Assembly: GCF_022601675.1 (NCBI RefSeq)
Contig: NZ_JAKVIL010000009.1
Span: 124,001-188,000 of the forward strand
Direction: 5' to 3'
DNA length: 64,000 nucleotides
Origin: Ancylobacter gelatini
GTDB taxonomy: Bacteria > Pseudomonadota > Alphaproteobacteria > Rhizobiales > Xanthobacteraceae
The stretch's first letter is position 1, and the number at the start of each line of letters is the position of its first letter. A program made the translations under genes and the position numbers. Below, one piece after another: positions 30,858-39,983 of the stretch. The notes beneath the pieces are model-generated. The model was not told where the DNA came from. It was given only the letters and a program-made list of their open reading frames with translations, and made no database searches.

Positions 30858-31571
30858 ATGCGCCCGTCCCGCCGCACACCCGACGAGATGCGAGCCGTCA
30901 GCTTCGAGCGCGGCGTGCTGCGCCACGCGGAAGGCTCCTGCCTCGTGAAGTTCGGCGAGACCCATGTGCTGGTGGCCGCGACGCTGGAAGAGCGCCTGCC
31001 GCCATGGCTCAAGGGGCAGGGCCGTGGCTGGGTCACCGCCGAATACGGCATGCTGCCGCGCGCCACCCATGAGCGCACCCGCCGCGAGGTGACCACCGGC
31101 AAGCCTTCCGGCCGCACCCAGGAAATCCAGCGCCTGATCGGGCGCTCGCTGCGCGCGGTGGTCGATCTCGAAAAGCTCGGCGAGCGCCAGATCACCGTCG
31201 ATTGCGACGTGATCCAGGCCGATGGCGGCACCCGCACCGCCTCGATCACCGGCGCGTGGATCGCGCTGCATGACTGCCTGAGCTGGATGAAGACCCGCGG
31301 CATGATCTCCACCGTGCCGCTCCGCGACCATATCGCCGCCGTTTCCTGCGGCATTGTCAAGGGCGAGCCCCGACTCGATCTCGATTACGTCGAGGATTCC
31401 GACGCCGATACCGACGTGAACTTCGTCATGACCGGCGCCGGCGGCTTCGTCGAAGTGCAGGGCACCGCGGAAAAGACGCCCTTCACCGAGGACGAGTTCA
31501 ACGCCATGCTCGGTCTCGCCCGCAAGGGAATCGGCAAGCTGGTCGACCTCCAGAAGCTCGCGGTTGCGTGA
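30858..31571 (+). CDS. rph: ribonuclease PH
   Basis: RNase PH trims tRNA 3' ends by phosphorolysis. The 237-residue protein opens [18 protein letters not shown], has [28 protein letters not shown] with the phosphate-binding arginines, and [19 protein letters not shown], the family signature. ATG 30858 is placed by conservation, with AGGAG seven bases before. Its stop overlaps the region just ahead of rdgB, so rph-rdgB-hemW form an operon divergent from hrcA. Confidence 0.98.
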   Translation: MRPSRRTPDEMRAVSFERGVLRHAEGSCLVKFGETHVLVAATLEERLPPWLKGQGRGWVTAEYGMLPRATHERTRREVTTGKPSGRTQEIQRLIGRSLRAVVDLEKLGERQITVDCDVIQADGGTRTASITGAWIALHDCLSWMKTRGMISTVPLRDHIAAVSCGIVKGEPRLDLDYVEDSDADTDVNFVMTGAGGFVEVQGTAEKTPFTEDEFNAMLGLARKGIGKLVDLQKLAVA

Positions 31572-31585
31572 GGGAAGGCCCCAAA

Positions 31586-32248
31586 ATGGCTGAGAGCAGG
31601 CGCCTCGAAGGCCGGGTGGTGATCGCCACCCACAATGCCGGCAAGCTCGAAGAGATGCGCGGCCTCCTGGCGCCTTACGGCGTCGAGGCGGTGTCGGCCG
31701 GCGATCTCGGCCTGCCCGAGCCTGAGGAGACCGGGCTGACCTTCGGCGAGAATGCCCGCATCAAGGCGTTCTCGGCGGCCAAGCTCACCGGCCTGCCGGC
31801 CTTCGCCGATGATTCCGGCCTGTGCGTGGAAGCGCTCGGCGGGGCGCCGGGGCTCTATACCGCGCGCTGGGCCGGCCCGGAGAAGGATTTCATGGCGGCC
31901 ATGACCCGCGTGGAGGAGGAACTGCGCGACGCCGACGCCAATCTTCCCGGCCTTCGCCGTGCCTATTTCATCTCCGCGCTCTGCGTCGCCTGGCCGGACG
32001 GCCATGCCGAGGATTTCGAGGGCGTGGTGTGGGGCACGCTGGTGTGGCCCCCGCGCGGGCCGGCCGGCTTCGGCTATGACCCGATGTTCCAGCCCGACGG
32101 TCATGAGCGCACCTTCGGCGAGATGACCGGCGCCGAGAAGCACGGCCTGCCGCCGCTCGGCCGCGGCCTGTCGCATCGCGCGCGCGCCTTCATTTCGCTG
32201 GCGGAATCCTGTTTCGGCGCCCGGTTCGATGAGCGCGGTCGCGACTGA
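31586..32248 (+). CDS. rdgB: RdgB/HAM1 family XTP/dITP pyrophosphatase
   Basis: RdgB removes non-canonical purine nucleotides (dITP, XTP) from the pool. The 220-residue protein has [35 protein letters not shown] and [24 protein letters not shown], with the active-site Asp residues. ATG 31586 is preceded by GAGGGAAGG; a GTG at 31568 overlapping the rph stop would add six residues. The 3' end overlaps hemW by 20 bp. Confidence 0.95.
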   Translation: MAESRRLEGRVVIATHNAGKLEEMRGLLAPYGVEAVSAGDLGLPEPEETGLTFGENARIKAFSAAKLTGLPAFADDSGLCVEALGGAPGLYTARWAGPEKDFMAAMTRVEEELRDADANLPGLRRAYFISALCVAWPDGHAEDFEGVVWGTLVWPPRGPAGFGYDPMFQPDGHERTFGEMTGAEKHGLPPLGRGLSHRARAFISLAESCFGARFDERGRD

Positions 32249-33401
32249 ACCGCCGGCGGATCCCGGCTTCGGCGTCTATGTGCATTGGCCGTTCTGCAAG
32301 GCCAAATGCCCGTACTGCGACTTCAATTCCCATGTCCGGCACGCCCCGCCGGACCAGGCGCGCTTCGTCGCGGCGTTCCGCGCCGAGATCGCGCACATGC
32401 GCGCGCGCAATGGCCAGCGCCGGACCCAGAGCGTGTTCTTCGGCGGTGGCACGCCCTCGCTGATGGAACCGGCAACCGTCGGCGCCATCCTCGACGCCAT
32501 CCATGGGGCATGGCCGATCGATGCCCGTGCGGAAATCACGCTGGAGGCGAACCCGACCAGCGTGGAAGCCACCCGCTTCGCCGGCTATCGAGCCGCCGGG
32601 GTCAATCGCGTCTCGCTCGGCGTGCAGGCACTGGACGATGCCTCGCTTAAAAGCCTCGGGCGCATGCACACGGCGGACGAGGCGCTGGCGGCGGTGGCGG
32701 TGGCGCGCGCGGCTTTCGAGCGCGTGTCGTTCGATCTGATCTATGCCCGCCCCGACCAGACGCCGGAAGCCTGGCGTGCCGAGCTGCTGCGGGCGATCGC
32801 CGAGGGTGGCGACCACCTTTCGCTCTACCAGCTCACCATCGAGGACGGCACGCCCTTCGCCGCGCTGCACCGTGCCGGCAAGCTGAAGACCCCGGATGGC
32901 GAACTCGCCCGCGCGCTGTGGGACGCGACGCAGGAGACCACGGCGGGCGCCGGGCTGCCGGCCTATGAGATTTCGAACCATGCCCGGCCGGGGCAGGAGA
33001 GCCGGCACAATCTGCTGTACTGGCGCTATGGCGAATATGCCGGCGTCGGCCCCGGCGCCCATGGAAGGCTCGACACGCCGGAGGGGCGCTTCGCCACCTC
33101 GACCGAGCGCGGGCCGGAGGACTGGGCCGGCCTTGTCGAACGCGCGGGCCATGGCACGGTGTCCGACGAGCGGCTGACCCGCTCCGAGCAGGGCGACGAG
33201 TATCTGCTGATGGGGCTGCGCCTCAATGAGGGCATCGACCACCACCGCTTCGCCCGCCTCGCCGGCCGCGACCTCGACCCGGCGCGCATTGCCGCGCTGG
33301 TGCAGGAGGGCATGGTCGAGCAACTGCCGGGCGGGCGCCTGCGCGTGACGCCCACGGGCTTCCCGGTGCTCGACGCTATCGTCGCCGATCTGGCGGCGTG
33401 A
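32229..33401 (+). CDS. hemW: radical SAM heme chaperone HemW
   Basis: HemW is a radical-SAM-family protein that binds heme and delivers it to membrane targets; it was formerly annotated as oxygen-independent coproporphyrinogen oxidase. The 390-residue product has [18 protein letters not shown] with the iron-sulfur cysteines C23, C27 and C30, plus [12 protein letters not shown] and [12 protein letters not shown]. HemW lacks the extra N-terminal cysteine of HemN, consistent with this sequence. It overlaps rdgB, as often in Hyphomicrobiales. Confidence 0.94.
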   Translation: MSAVATEPPADPGFGVYVHWPFCKAKCPYCDFNSHVRHAPPDQARFVAAFRAEIAHMRARNGQRRTQSVFFGGGTPSLMEPATVGAILDAIHGAWPIDARAEITLEANPTSVEATRFAGYRAAGVNRVSLGVQALDDASLKSLGRMHTADEALAAVAVARAAFERVSFDLIYARPDQTPEAWRAELLRAIAEGGDHLSLYQLTIEDGTPFAALHRAGKLKTPDGELARALWDATQETTAGAGLPAYEISNHARPGQESRHNLLYWRYGEYAGVGPGAHGRLDTPEGRFATSTERGPEDWAGLVERAGHGTVSDERLTRSEQGDEYLLMGLRLNEGIDHHRFARLAGRDLDPARIAALVQEGMVEQLPGGRLRVTPTGFPVLDAIVADLAA

Positions 33402-33429
33402 GGCGTCAGGCAGGGGCTACATCCAGTGC

Positions 33430-34665
33430 CTACATCCCCTGCGCGAAGCTGCGGGGGGCGGGGTTCACGATGTCGGCGCGGCCGTTGGCGATCTGCATGA
33501 TGGCGAGGCCGCGCTGGTTGGTGCCGTCCTCGCGGAAGCGGAAGATGCCGTCGATGCCGCTGAAGCCGGAGGGGTTCTGGATCGCGGTGTCGTTGAGCCC
33601 GGCCTCGCCGCCGGAATTCACCAGCGCCGCCATCAGCGACACCGCGTCATGGGCGAGCGTCGCCGTCCGTACCGGCTCGCGCGAGAAGCGCGCGCGGTAG
33701 CGCTCGGCAAAGGCGCGGAAGCCGGCGGGATCGGGCGCGGCGAAGATGCCGCCCGCCACGGAGGGCGCCTGGAACAGCTTGGTATCGTCCCACAGACCGG
33801 TGCCGATCAGCTGCTTGCCGGCCGGGTTCACCCCCGCCGCCGCCAGCGCCTGGATCAGCTGGGGCACCATGTCGGCGGCGTCGGGCAGGAAGATCGCGTC
33901 GGCCTGCGTCGCGGAAGGAGCAAGGCGCCGGGCGGCCTCGGCATAGGCGTTTCCGCCAGTGGCATAGCGTTCGATGGCAAGGATGCGCCCGCCGGCCTGC
34001 GGCACGGTCTCGCGAAAGGCCGCTTCCACCACCGAACCATAGGCATTGTCCGGCAGCAGGGCGACGAAACCGCGCTTTCCGGTGGAAGCGGCATAGCGCA
34101 CCGCGCGCTCGACATCGGTCTGCGGCAGGAAACTCAACAGATAGACGCCGCGCCGGGCGACATTGGTGTCGGTGGAGAAGCCGACCAGCGGCACGCCGCG
34201 CGACAGCGCCACCTGCCCGGCGCCGGCGACGGAATGGGCGAAGACCGGCCCGATGATGGCCCGCGCGCCTTCGTCGATCGCCTGCGTCGCGGCGGCCTGC
34301 GCGCCCGGCGCGGTGCCGCCGTCATCCTTGACGAGGATCTGGATATTGGCGCCGGTGAATTCGGCGATCGCCATTTCCGCGGCATTGCGCAGCGACTGCG
34401 CGGCGAGGCCGGCATTGCCGCTGGCACCCAGCGGCAGGATCAGCGCGATCCGCACCGTGCCGGTGCCGAGCACATTGGCCGGCTGCGGCGGGGCTTCCGG
34501 CTCGGCGGGCGGCAGGGCGGCCTGCGGCGGAGCCGAATCCTGGATCGAGCTGCAGGCGGTGAGCGCGGTGCTGCCGGCGAGCACGAGGAAGCCGCGACGG
34601 CTCAGGCGGGAGAAGCGCGGAGCCCCGACCGACACCGCCGGCGCCCGCTGGTCTGGTTCGCTCAT
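33430..34665 (-). CDS. penicillin-binding protein activator / periplasmic-binding-fold lipoprotein (LpoA-like)
   Basis: The 411-residue protein has an N-terminal twin-Arg-like and hydrophobic signal (SRRGFLVLAGSTALTAC) with a lipobox cysteine (LTAC). After a proline-rich linker comes a Leu/Ile/Val-binding-type periplasmic fold (VRIALILPLGASGNAG, then AQAIIGPVFAHSVAGAG-like strands). Such proteins are annotated as penicillin-binding-protein activators by kinship to the C-terminal domain of LpoA, or as amino-acid-binding proteins. Its place next to rsmI and yraN matches the lpoA-rsmI-yraN order of enterobacteria, which favours the first reading. It converges on hemW and diverges from rsmI. Confidence 0.82.
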   Translation of the reverse strand: MSEPDQRAPAVSVGAPRFSRLSRRGFLVLAGSTALTACSSIQDSAPPQAALPPAEPEAPPQPANVLGTGTVRIALILPLGASGNAGLAAQSLRNAAEMAIAEFTGANIQILVKDDGGTAPGAQAAATQAIDEGARAIIGPVFAHSVAGAGQVALSRGVPLVGFSTDTNVARRGVYLLSFLPQTDVERAVRYAASTGKRGFVALLPDNAYGSVVEAAFRETVPQAGGRILAIERYATGGNAYAEAARRLAPSATQADAIFLPDAADMVPQLIQALAAAGVNPAGKQLIGTGLWDDTKLFQAPSVAGGIFAAPDPAGFRAFAERYRARFSREPVRTATLAHDAVSLMAALVNSGGEAGLNDTAIQNPSGFSGIDGIFRFREDGTNQRGLAIMQIANGRADIVNPAPRSFAQGM

Positions 34666-34845
34666 CGGCCTGCGCACCTGCTCCTGTCACCGATCCGACA
34701 CGGGTCGTTAACCCTTATTAAGCCGTGCCCGCGCGTGCTGTCACGCATGCCTGCGGCACACGCGGCTGAATCGTCCGACATATCCACCCGTTCCGCCACC
34801 GGGCGGCATGACGGCGGGCGCTCGCCGCACTATGGTGCGCAGCTC

Positions 34846-35763
34846 ATGAACGCTCCGCCGCCTGCCCCTCGCCAGTTCCGTCTCGCCGGCCATGTGCTGC
34901 CCGCCCCCCGGGCGATGGCCGGGCTTCACGTCGTCGCGACGCCTATCGGGCATCTGGGCGATGTGACGATCCGTGCGCTGGAGACGCTGGCCGGCGCCGA
35001 CCTCATCGCCTGCGAGGACACGCGGGTGACGCGCCGCCTTCTGGAGCGCTACAGCATCGAGACGCCGCTGGTCGCCTATCACGACCACAACGCCGCCACC
35101 ATGCGCCCGCGCCTCATGGCCCGGCTGGAGGAAGGCGCGGCGCTGGCGCTGGTCTCGGATGCCGGCACGCCGCTGGTCTCCGATCCCGGCTACAAGCTGG
35201 TGGAGGCCGCGATCGAGGGCGGCTTCCGTGTGATCCCGGTGCCCGGCGCCTCAGCGAGCCTCGCGGCGCTGGTGAGCGCGGGCCTGCCGACCGACCGCTT
35301 CTTCTTCGAGGGCTTCCTGCCGCCGAAGACCGGCGCGCGGCGCACCCGCATTTCCGAAATGAAGGGTCTGCCGGCGACGCTGGTGATCTACGAATCCGGG
35401 CCGCGCCTGCCCGAAAGCCTCGCCGACCTCGCCGCGGTGCTTGGCCCGCGCCCCGCCGCGGTGTGCCGGGAACTCACCAAGACCTTCGAGGAGGTGCGCC
35501 GCGCCCCGCTCGACCAGCTCGCCGCCCATTACCTCGAGGCCGGCTCGCCCAAGGGCGAGATCGTGCTGGTGATCGGCCCGCCGGCCGTCGAGGAAGCCGG
35601 CGAGGCCGATATCGACGCCGCGCTGCGCGCCGCGCTCGCCACGCTCTCGGTGAAGGATGCGGCGGCGGCGGTGGCGACCGCGACCGGCCACCCGCGCCGC
35701 GCGGTCTATGCCCGCGCGCTGGCGCTTCAGGTTCCCCATGACCGGCCCGACGCGGAAGACTGA
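34846..35763 (+). CDS. rsmI: 16S rRNA (cytidine1402-2'-O)-methyltransferase RsmI
   Basis: RsmI methylates the 2'-OH of C1402 in 16S rRNA. The 305-residue protein begins its conserved part with GLHVVATPIGHLGDVTIRALE and ACEDTRVTRRLLERY, then ALVSDAGTPLVSDPGYKLV and the PVPGASASLAALVSAGLPTDRF motif of the tetrapyrrole-methylase fold. ATG 34846 is the first codon that keeps the family N-terminus; longer in-frame sequence to the left overlaps the divergent lipoprotein gene and is not conserved. It overlaps yraN by 26 bp. Confidence 0.96.
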   Translation: MNAPPPAPRQFRLAGHVLPAPRAMAGLHVVATPIGHLGDVTIRALETLAGADLIACEDTRVTRRLLERYSIETPLVAYHDHNAATMRPRLMARLEEGAALALVSDAGTPLVSDPGYKLVEAAIEGGFRVIPVPGASASLAALVSAGLPTDRFFFEGFLPPKTGARRTRISEMKGLPATLVIYESGPRLPESLADLAAVLGPRPAAVCRELTKTFEEVRRAPLDQLAAHYLEAGSPKGEIVLVIGPPAVEEAGEADIDAALRAALATLSVKDAAAAVATATGHPRRAVYARALALQVPHDRPDAED

Positions 35764-36127
35764 GCCGAGCCCGGCGCGCCGCGCCGCCTTTGCGCGCGGC
35801 GTCGACGCCGAAGCGGCCGCCGGCGCGGTGCTGGCGACGCAGGGCTTTGCCGTGCTGGCAACGCGGGTGCGCACGGCGCGCGGCGAGATCGACCTGATCG
35901 CACGGCGCGACGATCTGGTGGTGTTTGTCGAGGTGAAGGCCCGCGCGCGGCTGGACACCGCCGCCGAGGCGGTCTCGCCGCGCCAGCGCCGGCGTATCGC
36001 CGCCGCGGCCGAGATCTATCTCGCCGGCCATCCCGAGCTTGCCGGGCTCGACATGCGATTCGACGCCATACTGATCGCGCCGGGCGCGCCAGCCCTGCAT
36101 CTGCCGGGGGCCTTCGAGGCGGAATGA
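35738..36127 (+). CDS. yraN: YraN/UPF0102 family protein
   Basis: The 129-residue product has the nuclease-like fold of the family: GVDAEAAAGAVLATQGFAVLATRVRTARGEIDLIARRDDLVVFVEVKAR contains the E-(x)-D and ExK elements of endonuclease-like enzymes. The function in cells is not proven. ATG 35738 lies inside the rsmI end, indicating coupled translation. rsmI-yraN is a widespread pair. Confidence 0.93.
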   Translation: MTGPTRKTEPSPARRAAFARGVDAEAAAGAVLATQGFAVLATRVRTARGEIDLIARRDDLVVFVEVKARARLDTAAEAVSPRQRRRIAAAAEIYLAGHPELAGLDMRFDAILIAPGAPALHLPGAFEAE

Positions 36128-36211
36128 GCGCGTGACGCCGGAGGTCACCAGGGTCTAAACAGGAGCCCGAAAGCCGGCAGCCCGGCACCCCTTCATGAGA
36201 ACCGTGTCTCC

Positions 36212-37150
36212 ATGAGCCTCAACGTCGCCATACAGACCGACCCGATCGACCGCCTCAACATCGCCGGGGATTCCGGCTTCGCGCTGATGCTGGAAGCGCA
36301 GGCGCGTGGCCATCGCCTCAGCTACTACACCACCGACCGCCTCGCCATGCGCGACGGCGAGGTGTTCGCCACCGTCGAGCCCATCGAGGTGCGCGACGTC
36401 AAGGGCGACCATTTCACGCTTCAGCCCCGCGAGCGGGTGCGGCTCGACAGCTTCGACGTGATCCTGATGCGCCAGGACCCGCCCTTCGACCTGAACTACA
36501 TCACCGCGACCCATATGCTGGAGCGCGTGCACCCGAAGACGCTGGTGGTGAACGACCCCGCCCAGGTGCGCAACGCGCCGGAGAAGATCTTCGTCACCGA
36601 ATTCCCGGACCTGATGCCGCCGACGCTGATCACGCGCGACCTCGACGAGATCAAGGCATTCCGCGACGAGCACGGCGACATCGTCGCCAAGCCGCTCTAC
36701 GGCCATGGCGGCGCCTCGGTGTTCCGCCTGACGCGCGACGACCTGAATTTCGGCTCGCTCTACGACCTGTTCGCCACCGTGTTCCGCGAGCCCTGGGTGA
36801 TCCAGCGCTTCCTGCCGGCGGTGAGCGAGGGCGACAAGCGCATCATCCTGGTCGACGGCCAGTTCGCCGGGGCGGTGAACCGGGTGCCGAGCGCGGGCGA
36901 TTTGCGCTCCAACATGGTACGCGGCGGCGCGGCGAAGGAGACCGACCTGTCGGCGCGCGAACGCGAGATTTGCGAGCGGCTCGGCCCCTCGCTGCGCGAG
37001 AAGGGGCTGCTGCTGACCGGCATCGACGTGATCGGCGGCTATCTCACCGAAATCAACGTCACCGCCCCGACCGGCATCCGCGCCATTCGCCGTCTCGGCG
37101 GGCCGGACATCGCGGCGAAGGTGTGGGACGCGATCGAGGCCAAGCGCTGA
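36212..37150 (+). CDS. gshB: glutathione synthetase GshB
   Basis: GshB joins gamma-glutamylcysteine and glycine with ATP. The 312-residue ATP-grasp protein has [26 protein letters not shown] at the start, the [21 protein letters not shown] and [30 protein letters not shown] segments with metal- and ATP-binding acidic residues, and [11 protein letters not shown] near the end. The order rsmI-yraN-gshB is common in Alphaproteobacteria. A strong hairpin follows. Confidence 0.97.
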   Translation: MSLNVAIQTDPIDRLNIAGDSGFALMLEAQARGHRLSYYTTDRLAMRDGEVFATVEPIEVRDVKGDHFTLQPRERVRLDSFDVILMRQDPPFDLNYITATHMLERVHPKTLVVNDPAQVRNAPEKIFVTEFPDLMPPTLITRDLDEIKAFRDEHGDIVAKPLYGHGGASVFRLTRDDLNFGSLYDLFATVFREPWVIQRFLPAVSEGDKRIILVDGQFAGAVNRVPSAGDLRSNMVRGGAAKETDLSAREREICERLGPSLREKGLLLTGIDVIGGYLTEINVTAPTGIRAIRRLGGPDIAAKVWDAIEAKR

Positions 37151-37176
37151 ACTGGGCCTCCTGATCGGCACAAATA

Positions 37177-37208
37177 AAAGGCGCCGTCCCGGCCGGGACG
37201 GCGCCTTT
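37177..37208. terminator. perfect 32-bp palindromic two-way terminator
   Basis: AAAGGCGCCGTCCCGG is followed directly by its exact reverse complement, making a perfect 16-bp inverted repeat with A-run and T-run at the ends. Located between convergent gshB and the DUF1150 gene, it can act as a Rho-independent terminator in both directions. Confidence 0.85.
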
Positions 37209-37231
37209 CGACGGTTCAGGAACCCGAAAGC

Positions 37232-37516
37232 TCAGTGCACGCTCAGCGGGGCGAGTTCATTCTGCATGGCCGAGGCGATGCAGGCCTCGCGGCTGTCGGT
37301 CAGCATGATCGGCGTGCCGTCCGCGGCGTGCAGGGTGAACAGCTTCAGGCCGGGCGCCAGCTGCGCCTGGGGGAAGAGTTCCGCCGCGTCTTCCGAGCGG
37401 ATCGGGCGCACATAGGCGATGTGCCCGCCGCCGAGATTGGCGAAGGCTTCCGGCGACAGGACGGCCGGATGGCCGGCGCCAGCGGAAGTGCTGCTGTGAG
37501 CGAATTCGTTGGTCAT
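37232..37516 (-). CDS. DUF1150 family protein
   Basis: The 94-residue product matches the small DUF1150 family: GHPAVLSPEAFANLGGGHIAYVRPI followed by ASAMQNELAPLSVH. The function is unknown. ATG 37516 has AGGAG upstream (AAAGGAGTCGCGGACC). It follows hsp20 by 46 bp on the same strand and probably shares its heat-shock promoter; DUF1150 genes commonly accompany small heat-shock proteins in this bacterial group. Confidence 0.88.
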   Translation of the reverse strand: MTNEFAHSSTSAGAGHPAVLSPEAFANLGGGHIAYVRPIRSEDAAELFPQAQLAPGLKLFTLHAADGTPIMLTDSREACIASAMQNELAPLSVH

Positions 37517-37562
37517 GGTCCGCGACTCCTTTACTAGCTGCCGAGACCGGCTTCGGGATCCC

Positions 37563-37985
37563 TCAATCGTCCGTCGCAATGGATATACGCCGGACGACGC
37601 GTTCCGGTTCCGGCCGGACCAGATCCACGGAGAGCAAACCGTTCTTCAGCTCGGCGCCAAGCACGCGCATGCCGTCGGCCAGCACGAAGGTGCGCTGGAA
37701 CTGGCGTGCGGCGATGCCCCGGTGAAGATAGACCCGCTCGGTATCGTCGATCTGGCGGCCCCGGATGACGAGCTCATTCTCTTCCACGCTCACATCGAGC
37801 TGGTCGCGGGTGAAACCGGCGACGGCCAGTGTGATGCGCAGCCTTTCCGGCTGGCCGGCAGGAGCGATCCGCTCGACATTATATGGCGGATAGCCTTCTG
37901 AACCTTTCATGACCCGGTCGAGCGCTCGCTCGACCTCGTCAAAGCCGAGCAGGAAGGGGCTCGACAGCGAGGGTATGCGCGACAT
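37563..37985 (-). CDS. Hsp20 / alpha-crystallin small heat-shock protein
   Basis: Small heat-shock proteins hold denatured proteins in a refoldable state. The 140-residue product has a short N-terminal arm (PSLSSPFLLGFDEVERALDRV) and an alpha-crystallin domain (about residues 38-125) with RLRITLAVAGFTRDQLDVSVEENELVIRGRQ and the YLHRGIAARQFQRTFVLADGMRVLGAELKNGLLSVDL block. The C-terminal PEPERVVRRISI carries an I-x-I-like tail. ATG 37985 is used rather than the TTG two codons earlier. An RpoH-type promoter lies about 70 bp upstream. Confidence 0.96.
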   Translation of the reverse strand: MSRIPSLSSPFLLGFDEVERALDRVMKGSEGYPPYNVERIAPAGQPERLRITLAVAGFTRDQLDVSVEENELVIRGRQIDDTERVYLHRGIAARQFQRTFVLADGMRVLGAELKNGLLSVDLVRPEPERVVRRISIATDD

Positions 37986-38055
37986 TCCCAAAGTCCTTGT
38001 CTTTAAGCGACTTTGCGTTGGTGGGACCCCGTCATGGGCATCCCGTTGCCGGCAG

Positions 38056-38084
38056 ATATGGGGGAGGTCGGTGGGGTGCGCAAG
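38056..38084 (-). promoter_or_regulatory. candidate RpoH (sigma-32) promoter of hsp20
   Basis: On the minus strand CTTGCG is followed by CCCCATATC, with 21 bp between CTTG and ATAT, an excellent fit to the CTTGAA-N-CCCCATNT heat-shock consensus. It reads toward hsp20 and DUF1150. Confidence 0.7.
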
Positions 38085-38129
38085 ATGTGTGCAGCGAATC
38101 AGTCGCGCACGATCGGAAGCCGCGCCGGA

Positions 38130-39197
38130 TCAGGCGGCGTGGCGCTCGCCATTGATGCCGAAATGGCCGAGATAGCGCGGGCTGATGTTCTCGACCGGCA
38201 GCACGATCAGCACATCCGTGGTGCCGAACTGGCGGTCCACCACGGCGCCGCGCCCTATCTGGGCGCCGAGGCGCAGATAGCCCTTGATGAGCGGGGGCAG
38301 TTCGCCCAGCGCCGCCTTGGCGTCGACCGCCTCGCGGGGCATCACGTCCATCGGCGTGGCGTGCCGGGCGAGGGCGCAGGCCTGCCATTCCGGCGCGCCG
38401 GGCACGAAATGGTGCAGGAAGGCCAGCGGGCGGGCCAGCGCCTGCGGATCGGTGCCCTCCAGGCTGGCGCAGCCGAACATCACATCGATGCCATGGCGGC
38501 GGACATAGGCCCAGATGCCGTGCCAGAGCAGCTCCACCGTGCGCTTGTTGCGGTAGGAGGCCAGCACGCAGGAGCGGCCGAGCTCCAGGAACCGGCGGTG
38601 CGGGTGGCGGGCGATCAGCGGGGCGATGTCGAATTCGCTCTGGGTGTAGAAGCCGCCATGGCGCACGGCCACCTCCTGGCGCAGCAGGCGATAGGTGCCG
38701 ACCACCTTGGGCCGCTTCTTGCCACGCGCGGTGGTGTGGATTTCGGCATGGTCGACCACGAGCAGATGGTCGCACACCGCGTCGAACGCGTCGAAGTCGC
38801 GCCGGGCGAGCCGGGCGGCGGCGACGGGGATCGCCGACATTTCCTCATAGAACACCTCGTAGCGCACCCGCTGGGCGCGGCGCACATCCTTGGCGGTGAC
38901 GGCGAGGCGAACTTCCAGCGTGCCGATGCGGCCGAGCGTTTCCGGCGCGCGATCGGCGCCGCTGTCGCGGTGGCGCAGGCCGGAATAGGAGCGCAGCGCC
39001 GGCATGAAGCGGGACGGCATGAAATGGGCGGGCATGAAACGCGACGGATCGAGCGCGGCTGACATGAAGCCCTGCGGCGGCGTGGCGATCTCGCCGGTGC
39101 GCGGCTTCATCAGCGTGGATTTGAAGAACTGGGCGAGCGGCGAAACGGCGCCGACGGTCTTCTCCTTGACGCCTTCGGCAAGCACATCCGTCATCAA
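38130..39197 (-). CDS. olsB: L-ornithine N(alpha)-acyltransferase OlsB (GNAT family)
   Basis: OlsB transfers a 3-hydroxyacyl chain from acyl carrier protein to ornithine, giving lyso-ornithine lipid. The 355-residue product matches the family in RIGTLEVRLAVTAKDVRRAQRVRYEVFYEEM, VVDHAEI, VVGTYRLLRQEVA and ELGRSCVLASYRNKRTVELLWHGIW. A proline/methionine-rich N-terminal extension of about 75 residues contains the repeat FMPAHFMPSRFMPAL, not typical of the family. Start choice is open: ATG 39197 (two adjacent ATGs) or one of the later in-frame ATGs. olsA is not adjacent. Confidence 0.88.
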   Translation of the reverse strand: MMTDVLAEGVKEKTVGAVSPLAQFFKSTLMKPRTGEIATPPQGFMSAALDPSRFMPAHFMPSRFMPALRSYSGLRHRDSGADRAPETLGRIGTLEVRLAVTAKDVRRAQRVRYEVFYEEMSAIPVAAARLARRDFDAFDAVCDHLLVVDHAEIHTTARGKKRPKVVGTYRLLRQEVAVRHGGFYTQSEFDIAPLIARHPHRRFLELGRSCVLASYRNKRTVELLWHGIWAYVRRHGIDVMFGCASLEGTDPQALARPLAFLHHFVPGAPEWQACALARHATPMDVMPREAVDAKAALGELPPLIKGYLRLGAQIGRGAVVDRQFGTTDVLIVLPVENISPRYLGHFGINGERHAA

Positions 39198-39983
39198 CCT
39201 GCCTCCACCCTGCCGCCACTATAGCCCGGTCGAGGATAGGAATCACATTTCCCCGACTGATATGTGACAATCCGTGCCAGAGACAGAGGTCGCGGGCGGG
39301 ACGGGCCCGCGCGCGCGGATAAGAACACAGAGCGGGGGCCCGCCCTGACTGCCTGCGCGGGTTTCGGGCGGCCGTGGTGAGCGCCGCGTGACGATGCTCC
39401 GGGCTCTCATGCATCGTTACGTTTCCGGAATAAATTATGCCGGGACGGAAGAGCGCAACGGACATTGTCCGCGCTCGCGAGCCGCGTGTGGTCACCATCG
39501 CGCATCCGATTGTGCCACGACGGGGTGAAGCGGGCGGCGGCTTGCATCCCGGCCTCGCGCGGCCTGTTCCGCATGGGTCGCGGCGGCAGGGTGGGAGGGA
39601 GCCACATTGCACCGTGCCAACTCCGCGTGCCGGCGGCCGCCACGCGGCGGCCTCTCGGCGTCGGCGATATGGAGCGGGCGGGCGCCCTGCACCCGAGCTG
39701 CCGCGCGATCAAACGACGACTTCCCAAGGGCAGTGCGGCGCCGCACTCACTCGTGATTCGGCTCCCGGACGATGCGGGGCAGTGGCGCCGCCCGGTCGTG
39801 GATTTTGCGCGGACGTCTCCCTCCGGTCTTCCGAAGCCGCACCGTGCGGGGTCCTACTCCAGCCGTGTAGCCCCCGCGTCGCAGCCGGCATTGTTCCGTG
39901 TGCCCTGGTTCCCGACCGGCAAGGCAGGCCCGCCTTCGGCTCCGCCCGCCGACCGGGCTCATCCGCTTCGGCGCGACGGCGTC
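39198..39983. other. 786-bp region without a supportable gene
   Basis: Between olsB and comM, both on the minus strand, no frame gives a recognisable protein, although several open frames of 60-100 codons exist by chance in this G+C-rich DNA. The right 300 bp is dense in arginine- and proline-coding frames on both strands. Near olsB, TCACAT (39243-39248) and ATGTGA (39262-39267) form an inverted repeat, and TATAGT at 39218-39223 on the minus strand could be the olsB -10 box. The region could be an olsB leader, a degraded gene or an untranslated RNA; the sequence does not decide. Confidence 0.5.

Noticed and set aside
29629..30860. CIRCE element (TTAGCACTC-N9-GAGTGCTAA) near hrcA or grpE
   Set aside because: No match was found on either strand; only the sigma-32-like motifs remain.
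33410..33442. GCAGGGG/CCCCTGC inverted repeat between convergent hemW and the lipoprotein gene
   Set aside because: A 19-nt loop, only 7-bp arms, overlap with the coding end and no T-run make it a poor terminator candidate.
33649..34845. Long in-frame extension upstream of rsmI
   Set aside because: It runs antisense to the lipoprotein gene, and the conserved RsmI N-terminus begins at 34846.
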